From assembly GCA_964580405.1 (NCBI GenBank), contig CAZOKM010000011.1, forward strand, positions 1 through 29,956: DNA of 29,956 nucleotides. The letters are read 5' to 3'. The translations under genes were made by a program, and so were the position numbers. Origin of the DNA: JAGTRI01 sp964580405. Lineage in GTDB: Archaea > Thermoproteota > Bathyarchaeia > Bathyarchaeales > DTEX01. Within the stretch, counting starts at the first letter, position 1. Each line of letters begins with the position of its first letter. This document shows positions 13,375 to 21,327 of this stretch, in pieces. Below the pieces are notes generated by a model. It was not told the DNA's origin, made no database searches, and saw only the letters and a program-made list of their open reading frames with translations.

Positions 13375-14790
13375 TCATCGATTTCCACTTGACCTCTGAA
13401 GGGTCACCCTCTCATCGATGAACTCTTCTATGTTTATCGGGAACAGTGCCCCTGAGACGCGGTATTTACCCGAAGATTCCTGGCGGATGCCTTTTTCGTA
13501 GGAGACTACTATTTCAGCGCTGTCGCCGTAGAGTCTCTTCAGCGCCTCGGTCGTTTGTCGGCTGAGGGCTTTCCTGTCGGCATGTTGAGTAACGAGACGC
13601 AGACGATACGTTTCGGGGGTTTCCTGCCGCAGCTGATACTCGTCCACGTCTTCCAGTCCGTTCAACGCGTTGTCGAGTTCGCGCATCGTCACCAGCCTAC
13701 CGCTACACGTTAGGGTCACATCGTTGGTACGACCTTCAATGGCGGAAAGGGTAAGTCCTGAGTTTCTTCCGCACCTGCAGTCTCCCGATTCGTCTATCCT
13801 GATGAGGTCGCCGACGTCGAAGCGGACGATGCAGTACCACGGGTTCTTGAAGGTGGTCACCAGAATCCTACCGAGATAAGGTCCACCATGCTCGGGCTTC
13901 AGTGGCTGGAAGTCGACGCGGCAATACTCCGTGTTCTGGTGGAACTTGCCTTGCTCGCACTGCATGAAGACGTATCCCGTCTCGGTTGTTCCGTATGAGC
14001 TTGCGACGGGAGCGCTGAAGACTCGCCTGATTTGTGTGAGGTGCAGGTTCGTGGGAGACTCGTATGTCAAAACGATCAGTTCAGTCTGAAAAACGGGCTT
14101 CTCGGACTCCGTGACGTAGCGGCACAGCTTCGCCAGCAACGAAGGATTTGCCTCAAGAACCTCAGGCTTGAATGTCTTCAGGTCCTCAATCATCCTGTCC
14201 ATGTGCCTTTTAGTCCAAGATAGCGTGTCGGTCTTCTCGTTGAGGTAAAGGAACCTTGCTAGTCGCCGTTCCTCAAGCGGTAGGGGACGGTCGTCTGACC
14301 TGATTCCCACGTTCAACGGGTTAACGAGAATTGCCTCCCTGTGGCTCCCCGTCATGATTTTTCCTGCGAACGAATTTAATTTCCACGACGCCATCTCGGA
14401 ATCGTCCCACCACTTCTGGCACCAAATGTTGGTAACCTTCTCGTTTATCGTCCCGCTTGACTCGACGAAGCTTACCTCCTTGTTTGCCAAGCCCTGTTGC
14501 AGGTTACGGTCGGACGGGACGAACCCCTGTGCAGAATGACGCTGAATGTCCTCCTTGGTCAACGCGGGCATCGTGGCATAACGGAAATCGACGCTGTGCT
14601 CCCTTCCGGGGTCGAAAGTTCGCCAAGACTCGTAGGCTGGAACCTTACTGAGGGCTTTTTCGAGAACCTTGGTTGATTTTCCGTAGTATTCTGCTGTGAA
14701 ATTCGGCGGACAAGCGAACATGGGATGACAACGGCACGCGTCGTCCAAAACCTTCACCTCAGCCCCATGATTTGTGGAACAATACCGCAT
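13375..14790 (-). CDS. PaaK-like adenylate-forming enzyme (phenylacetate-CoA ligase family)
   Basis: This 471-residue protein belongs to the ANL superfamily, PaaK branch (COG1541). The phosphate-binding loop is SSGTINEK (residues 111-118) in place of the usual TSGTTGKP. The adenine-binding motif is YGTTE (266-270). The later VRFDVGDLIRI matches the ribose-binding Asp segment, and the C-terminal lid includes a S-S-G-K-Y-R lysine. The substrate acid is unknown; PaaK-like enzymes activate aromatic acids or other carboxylates to CoA or AMP esters. The N-terminal 30 residues hold five cysteines, which is unusual. The start is ATG at 14790. It stands alone between the peptidase (91-base gap, same strand) and the divergent nuclease gene. 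Confidence 0.82.
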   Translation of the reverse strand: MRYCSTNHGAEVKVLDDACRCHPMFACPPNFTAEYYGKSTKVLEKALSKVPAYESWRTFDPGREHSVDFRYATMPALTKEDIQRHSAQGFVPSDRNLQQGLANKEVSFVESSGTINEKVTNIWCQKWWDDSEMASWKLNSFAGKIMTGSHREAILVNPLNVGIRSDDRPLPLEERRLARFLYLNEKTDTLSWTKRHMDRMIEDLKTFKPEVLEANPSLLAKLCRYVTESEKPVFQTELIVLTYESPTNLHLTQIRRVFSAPVASSYGTTETGYVFMQCEQGKFHQNTEYCRVDFQPLKPEHGGPYLGRILVTTFKNPWYCIVRFDVGDLIRIDESGDCRCGRNSGLTLSAIEGRTNDVTLTCSGRLVTMRELDNALNGLEDVDEYQLRQETPETYRLRLVTQHADRKALSRQTTEALKRLYGDSAEIVVSYEKGIRQESSGKYRVSGALFPINIEEFIDERVTLQRSSGNR

Positions 14791-14965
14791 GACGGCGGGT
14801 CTCGTTTCCTTTCCGAACGTGGCGATTTAAGCCTTTCTGAAAGACTGGAATCCGACAAAAAACAATGTTTATTAATGTATGTGCGCAACTATACGAGGAT
14901 TCAAATCGTTCATTTTAACATATTTCGTAAAAAGTTTGTAAGTTTAAACGGAGAAGAAATTAGCA

Positions 14966-16222
14966 TTGGAAGTAAAATTTTTAGGCAGCGCAAGAGAGGT
15001 AGGAAGAGCTGCCATTTCAGTTAAAACGCAAAGGACCCAAATCCTACTAGACTACGGCGTCATGCTTGACCATACGCCTGGGTTCCCGATGCACGTCCCG
15101 CCCAAAGAGGTGGACGCCGTCGTCGTGACGCACAGCCACCTCGACCATTCAGGCGCGGTCCCAATATTCCACATTCAGGAGAGGAAGCCCGTCTACGGGA
15201 CGCGGATGACCTTCGACTTCGCCAACGTCCTGATCAAGGACTTCATCAAACTCTCGAGCACGTATATACCCTTCGAGTACCTCGAGCTGCGGACGATGAT
15301 GCGAAGCCGGAAGGAACTTAAGTACCGAGAGGAAGCAACCGTCGGAGACTTCAGCATTCAGCTCCTCAACTCAGGGCACCTTCCGGGCGGAGCCTCAGTC
15401 CTCGCCGAGGCGGAGGGCAAGAGGCTCTTGTACACGAGCGACTTTAACACCGTCGAGACTAAGCTTCTCCCAGCCGCCGACCAAGACTACGGGGAGCTCG
15501 ACGCGGTGGTCATGGAAAGCACATACGCCGACGAGGAACACACTCCGAGGAAGGAGCTCGAGGAAAAGCTCGTTACCGAAGTCAACGACGTAGTGGAGAA
15601 GGGCGGGACTGTACTTATCCCAGCCTTCAGCGTCGGCAGGTCCCAGGAAATAGCCTGCGTCCTGGCGGCAAGCCACTTCGAGTACCCCGTCATGATCGAC
15701 GGCATGGCTCGGGAGGCAAGTAGAATCCTGATGGAGCAACCCGAGTTCGTCAAAGACAAGCGGCTGTACTTGGACGCAGTCCACGAGACCAACTGGGTCG
15801 AAGGCTGGAGAGACCGTAGAATCGCGTCCCGAAGGCCAGGCGTCATAATCTCCCCCGCGGGAATGCTGAAGGGCGGACCCGCAGGCTCGTACCTGCAGAT
15901 AATCGGGAAAAAAGCCAACAACGCCATCTTTCTTGTCGGCTACCAAATTCCGGGAACGCCGGGCAAGGAGCTACTCGAGAATGGCAGGTGCGTCATCGAC
16001 GGGCGTATGCGGAAGGTCAAAGCCAAAGTCGGCTTCTTCGATTTCAGCAGCCACGCGGGCGCGTCGGAGCTCCGCGAAACCGTCAAGAAGTTCAGGGGCA
16101 ACCCAACCGTCTACGTGGTCCACGGGGCAGAGGGGAACTGCCCGAAGCTGGCGAAGTGGATTAAGGACGAAGTCGGCTTGGAGGCTTACGCGCCGAACTC
16201 CGGAGACTCGTACACCGTCTGA
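14966..16222 (+). CDS. Beta-CASP metallo-beta-lactamase nuclease (archaeal CPSF-like)
   Basis: This 418-residue RNase of the beta-CASP family acts in RNA processing or decay. The metallo-beta-lactamase part has motif 2 HSHLDHSG (residues 56-63), motif 3 around NSGHLPGGAS, and motif 4 YTSDF. The beta-CASP inserts follow, with ESTYAD (motif A) and VLIPAFSVGR. The C-terminal FSSHAGASELRE and VVHGAEG fit motifs B and C. No N-terminal KH domains are present, so it is not the long aCPSF1 terminator nuclease but the shorter aCPSF2-like type. The start is TTG at 14966, chosen because the conserved fold begins at residue 1 and GGAG lies upstream. It meets the convergent aminotransferase with no base between the two stop codons (16220-16222 and 16223-16225). 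Confidence 0.9.
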   Translation: MEVKFLGSAREVGRAAISVKTQRTQILLDYGVMLDHTPGFPMHVPPKEVDAVVVTHSHLDHSGAVPIFHIQERKPVYGTRMTFDFANVLIKDFIKLSSTYIPFEYLELRTMMRSRKELKYREEATVGDFSIQLLNSGHLPGGASVLAEAEGKRLLYTSDFNTVETKLLPAADQDYGELDAVVMESTYADEEHTPRKELEEKLVTEVNDVVEKGGTVLIPAFSVGRSQEIACVLAASHFEYPVMIDGMAREASRILMEQPEFVKDKRLYLDAVHETNWVEGWRDRRIASRRPGVIISPAGMLKGGPAGSYLQIIGKKANNAIFLVGYQIPGTPGKELLENGRCVIDGRMRKVKAKVGFFDFSSHAGASELRETVKKFRGNPTVYVVHGAEGNCPKLAKWIKDEVGLEAYAPNSGDSYTV

Positions 16223-17347
16223 TTAACTGAGTTTCTTGGTTTCTTTGACGAGCTTGTCAAGTTCTTCCTCGGTGTTGTAGAAATGCGGCGACACCCGAAC
16301 GCCGTTCATCCGAGCTGACACAACTATACCTTTCTTTCCTAATATTTCGACTTTTCCTCGGGGGTCATTTACTAAGAAGTTCACGATGCCTGAACGGTGC
16401 TCAGCCGCATCGGAAGTTTGTAGCTTAAATCCCTCTTTCCTTAGCCTTTCAGTGAGGTGTTCAGTCAGGCCAGTCACGCGCTTCTCTATTTCGCTTGCGC
16501 CGACTTCTAGTATCATCTTCAACGCAGCTGAGGCGCCCACGTAGCTGAGAGAACTCAGCCCGCCTGTCTCGAAGCGGCTGGCGGTCTCGACGAACTCCAG
16601 CTCCCGGTTGTTCCAGAGCTCAAGGGACTCGAAGACCTCGGGCTTGACGCCTTCGTAGCCGACGAAAACAGGCTCAGACTTGACCAAGTCTTTGCTGACG
16701 TACAGGAAGCCCGCTCCGCTAGGTCCTAGGAGCCACTTGTAGCTCGAGGTTGTCAAGAAGTCGATTTTGTCCCGTTTCACGTCGACGCGAAGTGCGCCCG
16801 CGGATTGGCACACGTCAACTATGACGACAGCTCCGTGCTTGTGCGCGACCTCGGACAGTGCCTTCAGGTCGTTCCTGAACCCGTTCGAGTACTCAACGTG
16901 GCTGACCACCACGGCGACAGTTCGGTCGTCCACAATCCTTTCGAAGTCCCCCAACAGAAGCTCGCCGTCAACGTTTTTAACGTACCTTACCTCAACCTTG
17001 GGTCTCAGTTTTCTTCTCAGCCACGGGTGGACGACCGTCGGAAACTCGAGGTCAGTCGTGACCACGTTACAGCCACTCGGATAATCAAGCGTGTTGGCGG
17101 CGATGTTCAACCCCGTCGTCGTGTTGGGGACAAGCGCAATCTCCGCGGGCTCAGCGTTCACAAGCTTGGCAAAAAGGTTCCTCCCCTCATCGGGGGCGCT
17201 GTGGTCCTCTTCGTGAAACAAGGAGTTCTTCAGGTAATTTTGGACCGCTGTTATGACAGGCGCAGGTAATGGCGAAGCTGCGGCGTGGTTCAGAAAAACC
17301 CATTTCTTCGTGACTGGAAACAGTTCTCGGATCTTATCCACGTTCAT
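16223..17347 (-). CDS. Class V aminotransferase-like PLP enzyme
   Basis: This 374-residue fold-type I PLP enzyme is related to cysteine desulfurases and isopenicillin N epimerases. The N-terminal LNHAAASPLP, the VVVSHVEYSNG strand, the PLP-ring Asp in IVDVCQSAG (Asp178), and the Schiff-base lysine in TTSSYKWLLGPSGAGFLYV (Lys204) are all present. The cysteine of desulfurases (in RTGHHCAQP) is replaced by ARMNGVRVSPHFYN, so it should not release sulfur from cysteine by the NifS/SufS mechanism; an epimerase, lyase or aminotransferase is more likely. Substrate unknown. It ends flush with the beta-CASP gene. A TATA box and a palindrome lie upstream. Confidence 0.85.
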   Translation of the reverse strand: MNVDKIRELFPVTKKWVFLNHAAASPLPAPVITAVQNYLKNSLFHEEDHSAPDEGRNLFAKLVNAEPAEIALVPNTTTGLNIAANTLDYPSGCNVVTTDLEFPTVVHPWLRRKLRPKVEVRYVKNVDGELLLGDFERIVDDRTVAVVVSHVEYSNGFRNDLKALSEVAHKHGAVVIVDVCQSAGALRVDVKRDKIDFLTTSSYKWLLGPSGAGFLYVSKDLVKSEPVFVGYEGVKPEVFESLELWNNRELEFVETASRFETGGLSSLSYVGASAALKMILEVGASEIEKRVTGLTEHLTERLRKEGFKLQTSDAAEHRSGIVNFLVNDPRGKVEILGKKGIVVSARMNGVRVSPHFYNTEEELDKLVKETKKLS

Positions 17348-17417
17348 TGCATAATCCTCACTTGGTTCCTTTTTTCTGATTTCTTCATCTATAAATGTTA
17401 TAGTTTGGTCACGATTT

Positions 17418-17438
17418 TATTTATATTAAACGTTTAAT
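17418..17438 (-). promoter_or_regulatory. TATA box with overlapping palindrome upstream of the aminotransferase
   Basis: On the minus strand TATAAATA (17418-17425) lies about 75 bases before the aminotransferase ATG. Directly upstream, and overlapping by one base, is a perfect 14-base palindrome ATTAAACGTTTAAT (17425-17438), placed where TFB or an activator/repressor would bind. It is short and AT-rich, so chance is possible. Confidence 0.35.
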
Positions 17439-17480
17439 GACTCCTTTGGATTCCGTGAATCTTCTGTTCATAAAAATTGT

Positions 17481-18638
17481 TCATTTTTCAGATTTCCGAT
17501 AAGAGAGCATCTGAAGGGTGAAGAGCCCTAAGGCGATGAATGCGACGCTAAAGGGGAAGATTACCCAGATGCTTGTCAGGCCTATTACGGTGGCTGCGAC
17601 GACGGGGGTCGCGGAGCATACGATTCCTTCCGTGAGGAAGTAGATGCTGAAGCTCAGCCCTCTCTCGTTCTTGGGCGTCAAGTCGGCGACAAGCGTGTTC
17701 ATGGGCGACCAGACGCTGTTGCTGAAAAACGAGTAAAGGATGTAGACAATCGCAAGCACGAACAGGTCCGGCGAAAAAGCTATGGTGGCAAGCGAGAAAA
17801 TGCAGCCCACCATCACCAAGCTGAGGGTCTTTTTGGCGCCTATTCTTTCGCCCAGAAACCCTCCGACCAAGGAGCCCAAGATGCCTGTGAAGGGACCCAG
17901 CCCGAAAATCAGGCTGGCGGTGACCTCTGAAAGCCCTCTCGTGTCCACGAGGTAAGTGGTCATGAAGGTCGACGTCCCCGTGTTGCCAACCTCCCGCAGT
18001 CCGATGGCAACCAGAAAAATGATGAAGCCCGCGGAGAATAATAGAGGCAGCCGTTTCATGACTGGTCTCTTTTCGGCGCTGTCGGTTCTGGTCGTCCTTA
18101 GCTGGGGGGACTTGAGGATGATTATTCCCCAAACGAAGATAGGAACGGGCCAAAAGATGTACATCCACCTCCAGCTGGTGACCGACTGGAAAACTGCGAG
18201 GCTGACCAAGCCTATGGCTGAACCCAAGCTTCCCAAGGCGTTGTGGACGCCCATTGACCTGCTGATCCTCTTCTGCGCGACAGCTCGGCTTATGCTGCTC
18301 AGCCCCGTAATGTGGTAAATTGGGGAGCACGTCCTCATGACCGAGACGCACAGCACCAGCACCCAGAAACTGTTCGTCTGGCTAATGGCGAAGGCTGAGG
18401 CAGCCTCGATTGCCATACTTGCGGACAACAATCGGTTCACGCTTATGCGGTCCGCCAAGTAGCCGACTGGTATGTTCATGAAGATGGTAACGAGGCTTGG
18501 GACGGTGGCGACCAGCGAGGTTTCGAGGAGCCCGATGTGGAACTCGCTCATGAAAACTGGGATGAGGGCGACTGGAATTAGGTAATAGACTTCCAAGAAC
18601 ATGTGCGTTATGCTGACGAGCCAGACAGACCGCTCCAT
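17481..18638 (-). CDS. MFS transporter
   Basis: This 385-residue major facilitator protein has about twelve membrane segments. The signature between helices 2 and 3 is GYLADRISVNRLL, and the matching loop in the second half is GGFLGERIGAKKTL. It ends in a short charged tail (YRKSEK). It differs clearly from the other MFS protein in this window. I chose ATG at 18638 (MERSVWLVSITHMFLEVYY), because a TATA-like AGATATATTC near 18697-18712 would start transcription around 18680, downstream of the TTG at 18689 that would give a longer frame. Substrate unknown. Confidence 0.88.
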   Translation of the reverse strand: MERSVWLVSITHMFLEVYYLIPVALIPVFMSEFHIGLLETSLVATVPSLVTIFMNIPVGYLADRISVNRLLSASMAIEAASAFAISQTNSFWVLVLCVSVMRTCSPIYHITGLSSISRAVAQKRISRSMGVHNALGSLGSAIGLVSLAVFQSVTSWRWMYIFWPVPIFVWGIIILKSPQLRTTRTDSAEKRPVMKRLPLLFSAGFIIFLVAIGLREVGNTGTSTFMTTYLVDTRGLSEVTASLIFGLGPFTGILGSLVGGFLGERIGAKKTLSLVMVGCIFSLATIAFSPDLFVLAIVYILYSFFSNSVWSPMNTLVADLTPKNERGLSFSIYFLTEGIVCSATPVVAATVIGLTSIWVIFPFSVAFIALGLFTLQMLSYRKSEK

Positions 18639-18811
18639 CCTCGACGCATCAACCTTTATCCAATAGAACCTATAGAAGCGTGAGACCAAACTATAAGAAT
18701 ATATCTAGACACAAAATCCCAAAAAACAGCAACAGATAAACCTTGGTCAGGAGAAAACGAGGCATGATTCTTTACGAACATGAGAAAACGGCTTTTATAA
18801 AAATTCCAAAA

Positions 18812-19969
18812 TTAGCTAGTTAACTCCCACCCCACCTTCTTCATTATGCCACGAAATTCTGTGGAGCTAATCAACTGGAGCTCAGCAGCCCTTATGATGT
18901 CGGCGACGACGATTTGTGGCCTTTCAGGCGTCCCCCAGTTCAGCCTACAACCAACACCCCGCGGATCGTAACCCTTCTGCTGAACAATCAGAACAAAAAT
19001 TTCGTTTTCGACAGCGCGTTTCATGAACCTTTGGAGCGCATAAACCTTCCGTTCAGCAAGTTCAATAGCTGCGTTAGCTGAGGCTTCCGTGAAGCCAGGC
19101 GTCGTGAACAGCTTCGGCAGCGGCGTCTCTCCGCCTAGATAAACCTGATTGATTATGTGGTCTAGGTATGTTTGGAACTGGGTCCGAGGGTCAATTTGAA
19201 CCGTCTTGACGTCTGCCTTTTTGTTGTAGACGAACCTTGCCCCAGACTTGGGCTTGGACTTGATTATGCGCTGGTACTCTGCGAGTCGGTCGTCGCTCAC
19301 GCCTTCGAAGACCCAGAGCTCGTCGGGTCCCGCGTACTTCTCGAAGATTTCGGGCAGCATCTTTTCTATGCGGGCTTTCATCTCGAGGAAGCTCATCCTC
19401 GTCTCCCCGCCTACGGTCATTTTTTCGAGTAGCGGTCTCAGGACTCCCGTCCCGAACGGTTCGCCGTCGACGGGGTTCCACTTGAAGTGAACGATTCTTT
19501 CAGCTGCAAGGCTTTTCCCTCCGTACGTGGCTGACTGGACGTAAGCTTGGACGTTGCCTTGGACGTCCCGTTTCACGTGGCTTATACTGGTCAATGGCAA
19601 GATTCTCAAGTCGACGAGGCTGTCCGGTTCGACCTTTTCCCAGAAGCTGTTCCCTGTGGCAATCACTTCTCTGGCGGCTGTCTGAAGCATGTTGTCGAGG
19701 TTCACGCGCTCGCAGAACTCGTCGACGACCCTCTTCGCCTCGGCAGCTCTGTCGTAATCCTCGTTCACGGTCGTGTAGAAACCTGCGCCCACGACTTGGT
19801 CCGCAAGGAAATCAACGAAGGCTTTGCACGTCGGGTCCTTCAGGTACGCGTTGACGCAGTCTTGGAAACTCACCGACGGCTGCTCCCCGAACCTCGTCAT
19901 GTGCGCTGGCAAGAGGCTGCCGACTGTTCCGCCTACTTTTTCGTGCAGCCAACCCGCGAGTCTGCTCAT
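18812..19969 (-). CDS. Phage portal protein (HK97-type), orphan
   Basis: Portal proteins form the dodecameric DNA gate at one vertex of tailed-virus heads. This 385-residue protein shows the typical pattern: an N-terminal helical part with a CKAFVDFLADQVVGAGFY segment, then a helix and ATGNSFWEKV, the LRILPLTSISHVKRD and GNVQAYVQ strands, ERIVHFKW, and DGEPFGTGVLRPLLEKM. A long helical stem/wing region follows, with PKLFTTPGFTEASANAAIEL near residue 290. The length is normal for the family, with no stop or frameshift. Its ATG overlaps the stop of the upstream RHH gene (ATGA, 19966-19969). No terminase, protease, capsid, tail or integrase gene is nearby, so it is a provirus remnant or a domesticated gene. 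Codon use looks like that of its neighbours. Confidence 0.82.
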   Translation of the reverse strand: MSRLAGWLHEKVGGTVGSLLPAHMTRFGEQPSVSFQDCVNAYLKDPTCKAFVDFLADQVVGAGFYTTVNEDYDRAAEAKRVVDEFCERVNLDNMLQTAAREVIATGNSFWEKVEPDSLVDLRILPLTSISHVKRDVQGNVQAYVQSATYGGKSLAAERIVHFKWNPVDGEPFGTGVLRPLLEKMTVGGETRMSFLEMKARIEKMLPEIFEKYAGPDELWVFEGVSDDRLAEYQRIIKSKPKSGARFVYNKKADVKTVQIDPRTQFQTYLDHIINQVYLGGETPLPKLFTTPGFTEASANAAIELAERKVYALQRFMKRAVENEIFVLIVQQKGYDPRGVGCRLNWGTPERPQIVVADIIRAAELQLISSTEFRGIMKKVGWELTS

Positions 19970-20136
19970 GCTTTTCTCACGTCCCTCACGTTCTCTTCGT
20001 CAATCGCTTTTTTGTGTTCCTTCATGCCTAGTCGCAGGAGGTGCTCAACGAAGGTTGACCGCTTCTCACGTCCTCTCAGCTGCTCTATCCTCCGATACAT
20101 GTCGGAGTCGATTGTGACAGCAAGGTATGCCTTCAT
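19966..20136 (-). CDS. Small ribbon-helix-helix DNA-binding protein
   Basis: This is a 56-residue protein missed by a 60-residue cut-off. The N-terminal strand MKAYLAVTID, then helix A SDMYRRIEQLRGR and helix B STFVEHLLRLGMKEH, give the CopG/Arc-type RHH fold, which binds DNA as a dimer through the paired strands. The C-terminal tail is charged. The start is ATG at 20136. It is translationally coupled to the portal gene by a four-base overlap. A near-palindrome at 20162-20177 lies between its TATA box and the expected transcription start, where a repressor would block polymerase, so autoregulation is likely. Confidence 0.8.
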   Translation of the reverse strand: MKAYLAVTIDSDMYRRIEQLRGREKRSTFVEHLLRLGMKEHKKAIDEENVRDVRKA

Positions 20137-20161
20137 TTTCGTTTTCTCCCTGATGTGGGAT

Positions 20162-20177
20162 ACTTAGTATACCAAGT
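20162..20177 (-). promoter_or_regulatory. Candidate operator of the RHH-portal operon
   Basis: ACTTAGTATACCAAGT is a 16-base dyad centred on GTATAC with only one mismatched base pair (positions 5 and 12). It lies just downstream of the TATA box at 20182-20189 (minus strand) and about 26-41 bases before the RHH start codon. RHH repressors bind such sites; identity of the binder is inferred. Confidence 0.5.
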
Positions 20178-20181
20178 GGAC

Positions 20182-20189
20182 TTTATAAA
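20182..20189 (-). promoter_or_regulatory. TATA box of the RHH-portal operon
   Basis: TTTATAAA, itself palindromic, lies about 46-53 bases upstream of the RHH ATG at 20136. The expected transcription start is near 20158, just past the candidate operator. Confidence 0.5.
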
Positions 20190-20250
20190 ACTTATCAAAT
20201 TCATTACACCCAGTATTCTTTTTCCACAAGACATAAATGTTCAGAGTAAA

Positions 20251-20270
20251 CAATAGTTAGCAATAGTAAG
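20251..20270 (+). repeat. Tandem decamer upstream of the 141-residue RHH-like gene
   Basis: CAATAGTTAG is followed directly by CAATAGTAAG, a direct repeat of ten bases with one difference. A ten-base period puts both copies on the same face of the helix. It ends 13 bases before the ATG at 20284, close to the expected transcription start if CATAAATG (about 20232-20239) is the TATA box. This is a candidate binding site for an RHH protein. Confidence 0.45.
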
Positions 20271-20283
20271 GGCGGATAAGAAA

Positions 20284-20709
20284 ATGAAAACACTCAAAGT
20301 CCAAGACGAAATCCACGAGAAACTCACCACCCTCGTCGGCGAACTGACCGCGGAAAGCGGGAAACTACAAACGTACGCGGACGCTTTGACGAAGCTACTC
20401 GAAACGTCCATCGTTTTCCCCGAAGCCCTAGTCCAAAAAATCAACGAAACCATCAGAAGCCGCCGCGCTGTTGGATACACTACCGTAACCGACTTCGTCC
20501 GAGACGCCGTCCGCCGACGGTTAGACGAGCTCATGGAGGAGGAATTCTATGTTAATGTTCCGATTCCGAGCAAGGAATACCATCTTCTCAACAGAGCCAT
20601 GGAGGAAACTGGGGCAGAATACAGAAACGCCGACGATTACATACGGCAGCACATCCGCGAAAAAACGGAAGAATACCAACAATACCTCAACGCGCATAAA
20701 AAACATTAG
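20284..20709 (+). CDS. Probable multi-RHH DNA-binding protein
   Basis: This 141-residue protein is divergent from the RHH-portal pair. The centre is a clear RHH unit: strand TSIVFPEALV, helix A QKINETIRSR, then YTTVTDFVRDAVRRRLDEL (residues 41-83). The N-terminus (MKTLKVQDEIHEKLTTLVGE, then a helix to about 40) and the C-terminus (FYVNVPIPSKEYHLLNRAM, then NADDYIRQHIREKTEEY) show the same strand-helix-helix rhythm, so the chain may hold three RHH-like units in a row; the outer two are weaker matches. GGCGGAT precedes the ATG. Likely a transcription regulator of the neighbouring genes; targets unknown. Confidence 0.7.
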   Translation: MKTLKVQDEIHEKLTTLVGELTAESGKLQTYADALTKLLETSIVFPEALVQKINETIRSRRAVGYTTVTDFVRDAVRRRLDELMEEEFYVNVPIPSKEYHLLNRAMEETGAEYRNADDYIRQHIREKTEEYQQYLNAHKKH

Positions 20710-20763
20710 AAAATCCGAATACAACGACAAAAATCTTTCTGATGTTGACTAAACTCGTTCTCG

Positions 20764-21243
20764 TCATACGTCAGATTCAGGAAACGCTTGTGGAAGAACA
20801 GTCTTCGGACGCAAATAGAACATTGGAAACGCGACAGCGAGGTAAAAGCCGAACCCAATCGTCTGACGAATTAGGTTCGGGGCGTCCCACAGCCAGCTCA
20901 TCGCGCCGTTGAAGTGGGCACCCGCAATCAGCCAGCCTAAGGCCACGTCGACAAACAATTCGGCAATCAGCGAGTACTGCCCCGTGTACCTGATGAGGCG
21001 TGAGTCGAGGACGAGAATGAAATAAATTGGGATAGAAAACATAAAGTCGAAAATAACTAAGCCCGTCACGGTTCCGTAGGCTTGCATGAAGCTCCTCGCG
21101 AGGAGGTTTGCCTCGGCATAGGGGGTCTTGCACAGCGCCGCGGTGACCAGCAGGTCGAGGAGTATGAAGCCGAAGAGGAGAGCCGTCCTCATCCTCCACG
21201 TGCCCTTAGGGAAAAGGACCTTCAGTACAGACGCAGAGTCCAT
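20764..21243 (-). CDS. Four-helix membrane protein of unknown function
   Basis: This 159-residue protein has four hydrophobic segments: about residues 19-37, 56-80, 90-106 and 128-143. Between them are short polar loops including a Y-T-G-Q-Y turn and W-L-W-D-A-P. No cysteine or histidine cluster suggests an enzyme. The start is ATG at 21243 and the end overlaps nothing. It lies 84 bases downstream of the propeller gene of the pilus operon on the same strand, so it may be its last gene or a separate unit. I do not recognise the family. Confidence 0.65.
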   Translation of the reverse strand: MDSASVLKVLFPKGTWRMRTALLFGFILLDLLVTAALCKTPYAEANLLARSFMQAYGTVTGLVIFDFMFSIPIYFILVLDSRLIRYTGQYSLIAELFVDVALGWLIAGAHFNGAMSWLWDAPNLIRQTIGFGFYLAVAFPMFYLRPKTVLPQAFPESDV

Positions 21244-21327
21244 GAACCACTATTGTCGTTCAGGGTTCTTATATTTGGGCTTGAAGCAAAAATCCGAAGA
21301 CTCGTTTCAGAATTGAATTACGTATTG

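Noticed and set aside
16223..17347. Cysteine desulfurase (NifS/SufS) as sulfur donor for SepCysS
   Set aside because: The catalytic cysteine segment is missing; it is a class V PLP enzyme of another activity.
17548..18351. 267-codon minus-strand frame inside the second MFS gene
   Set aside because: Same strand but another frame of an obvious transporter gene; the product is charged, His/Arg-rich and without any fold pattern.
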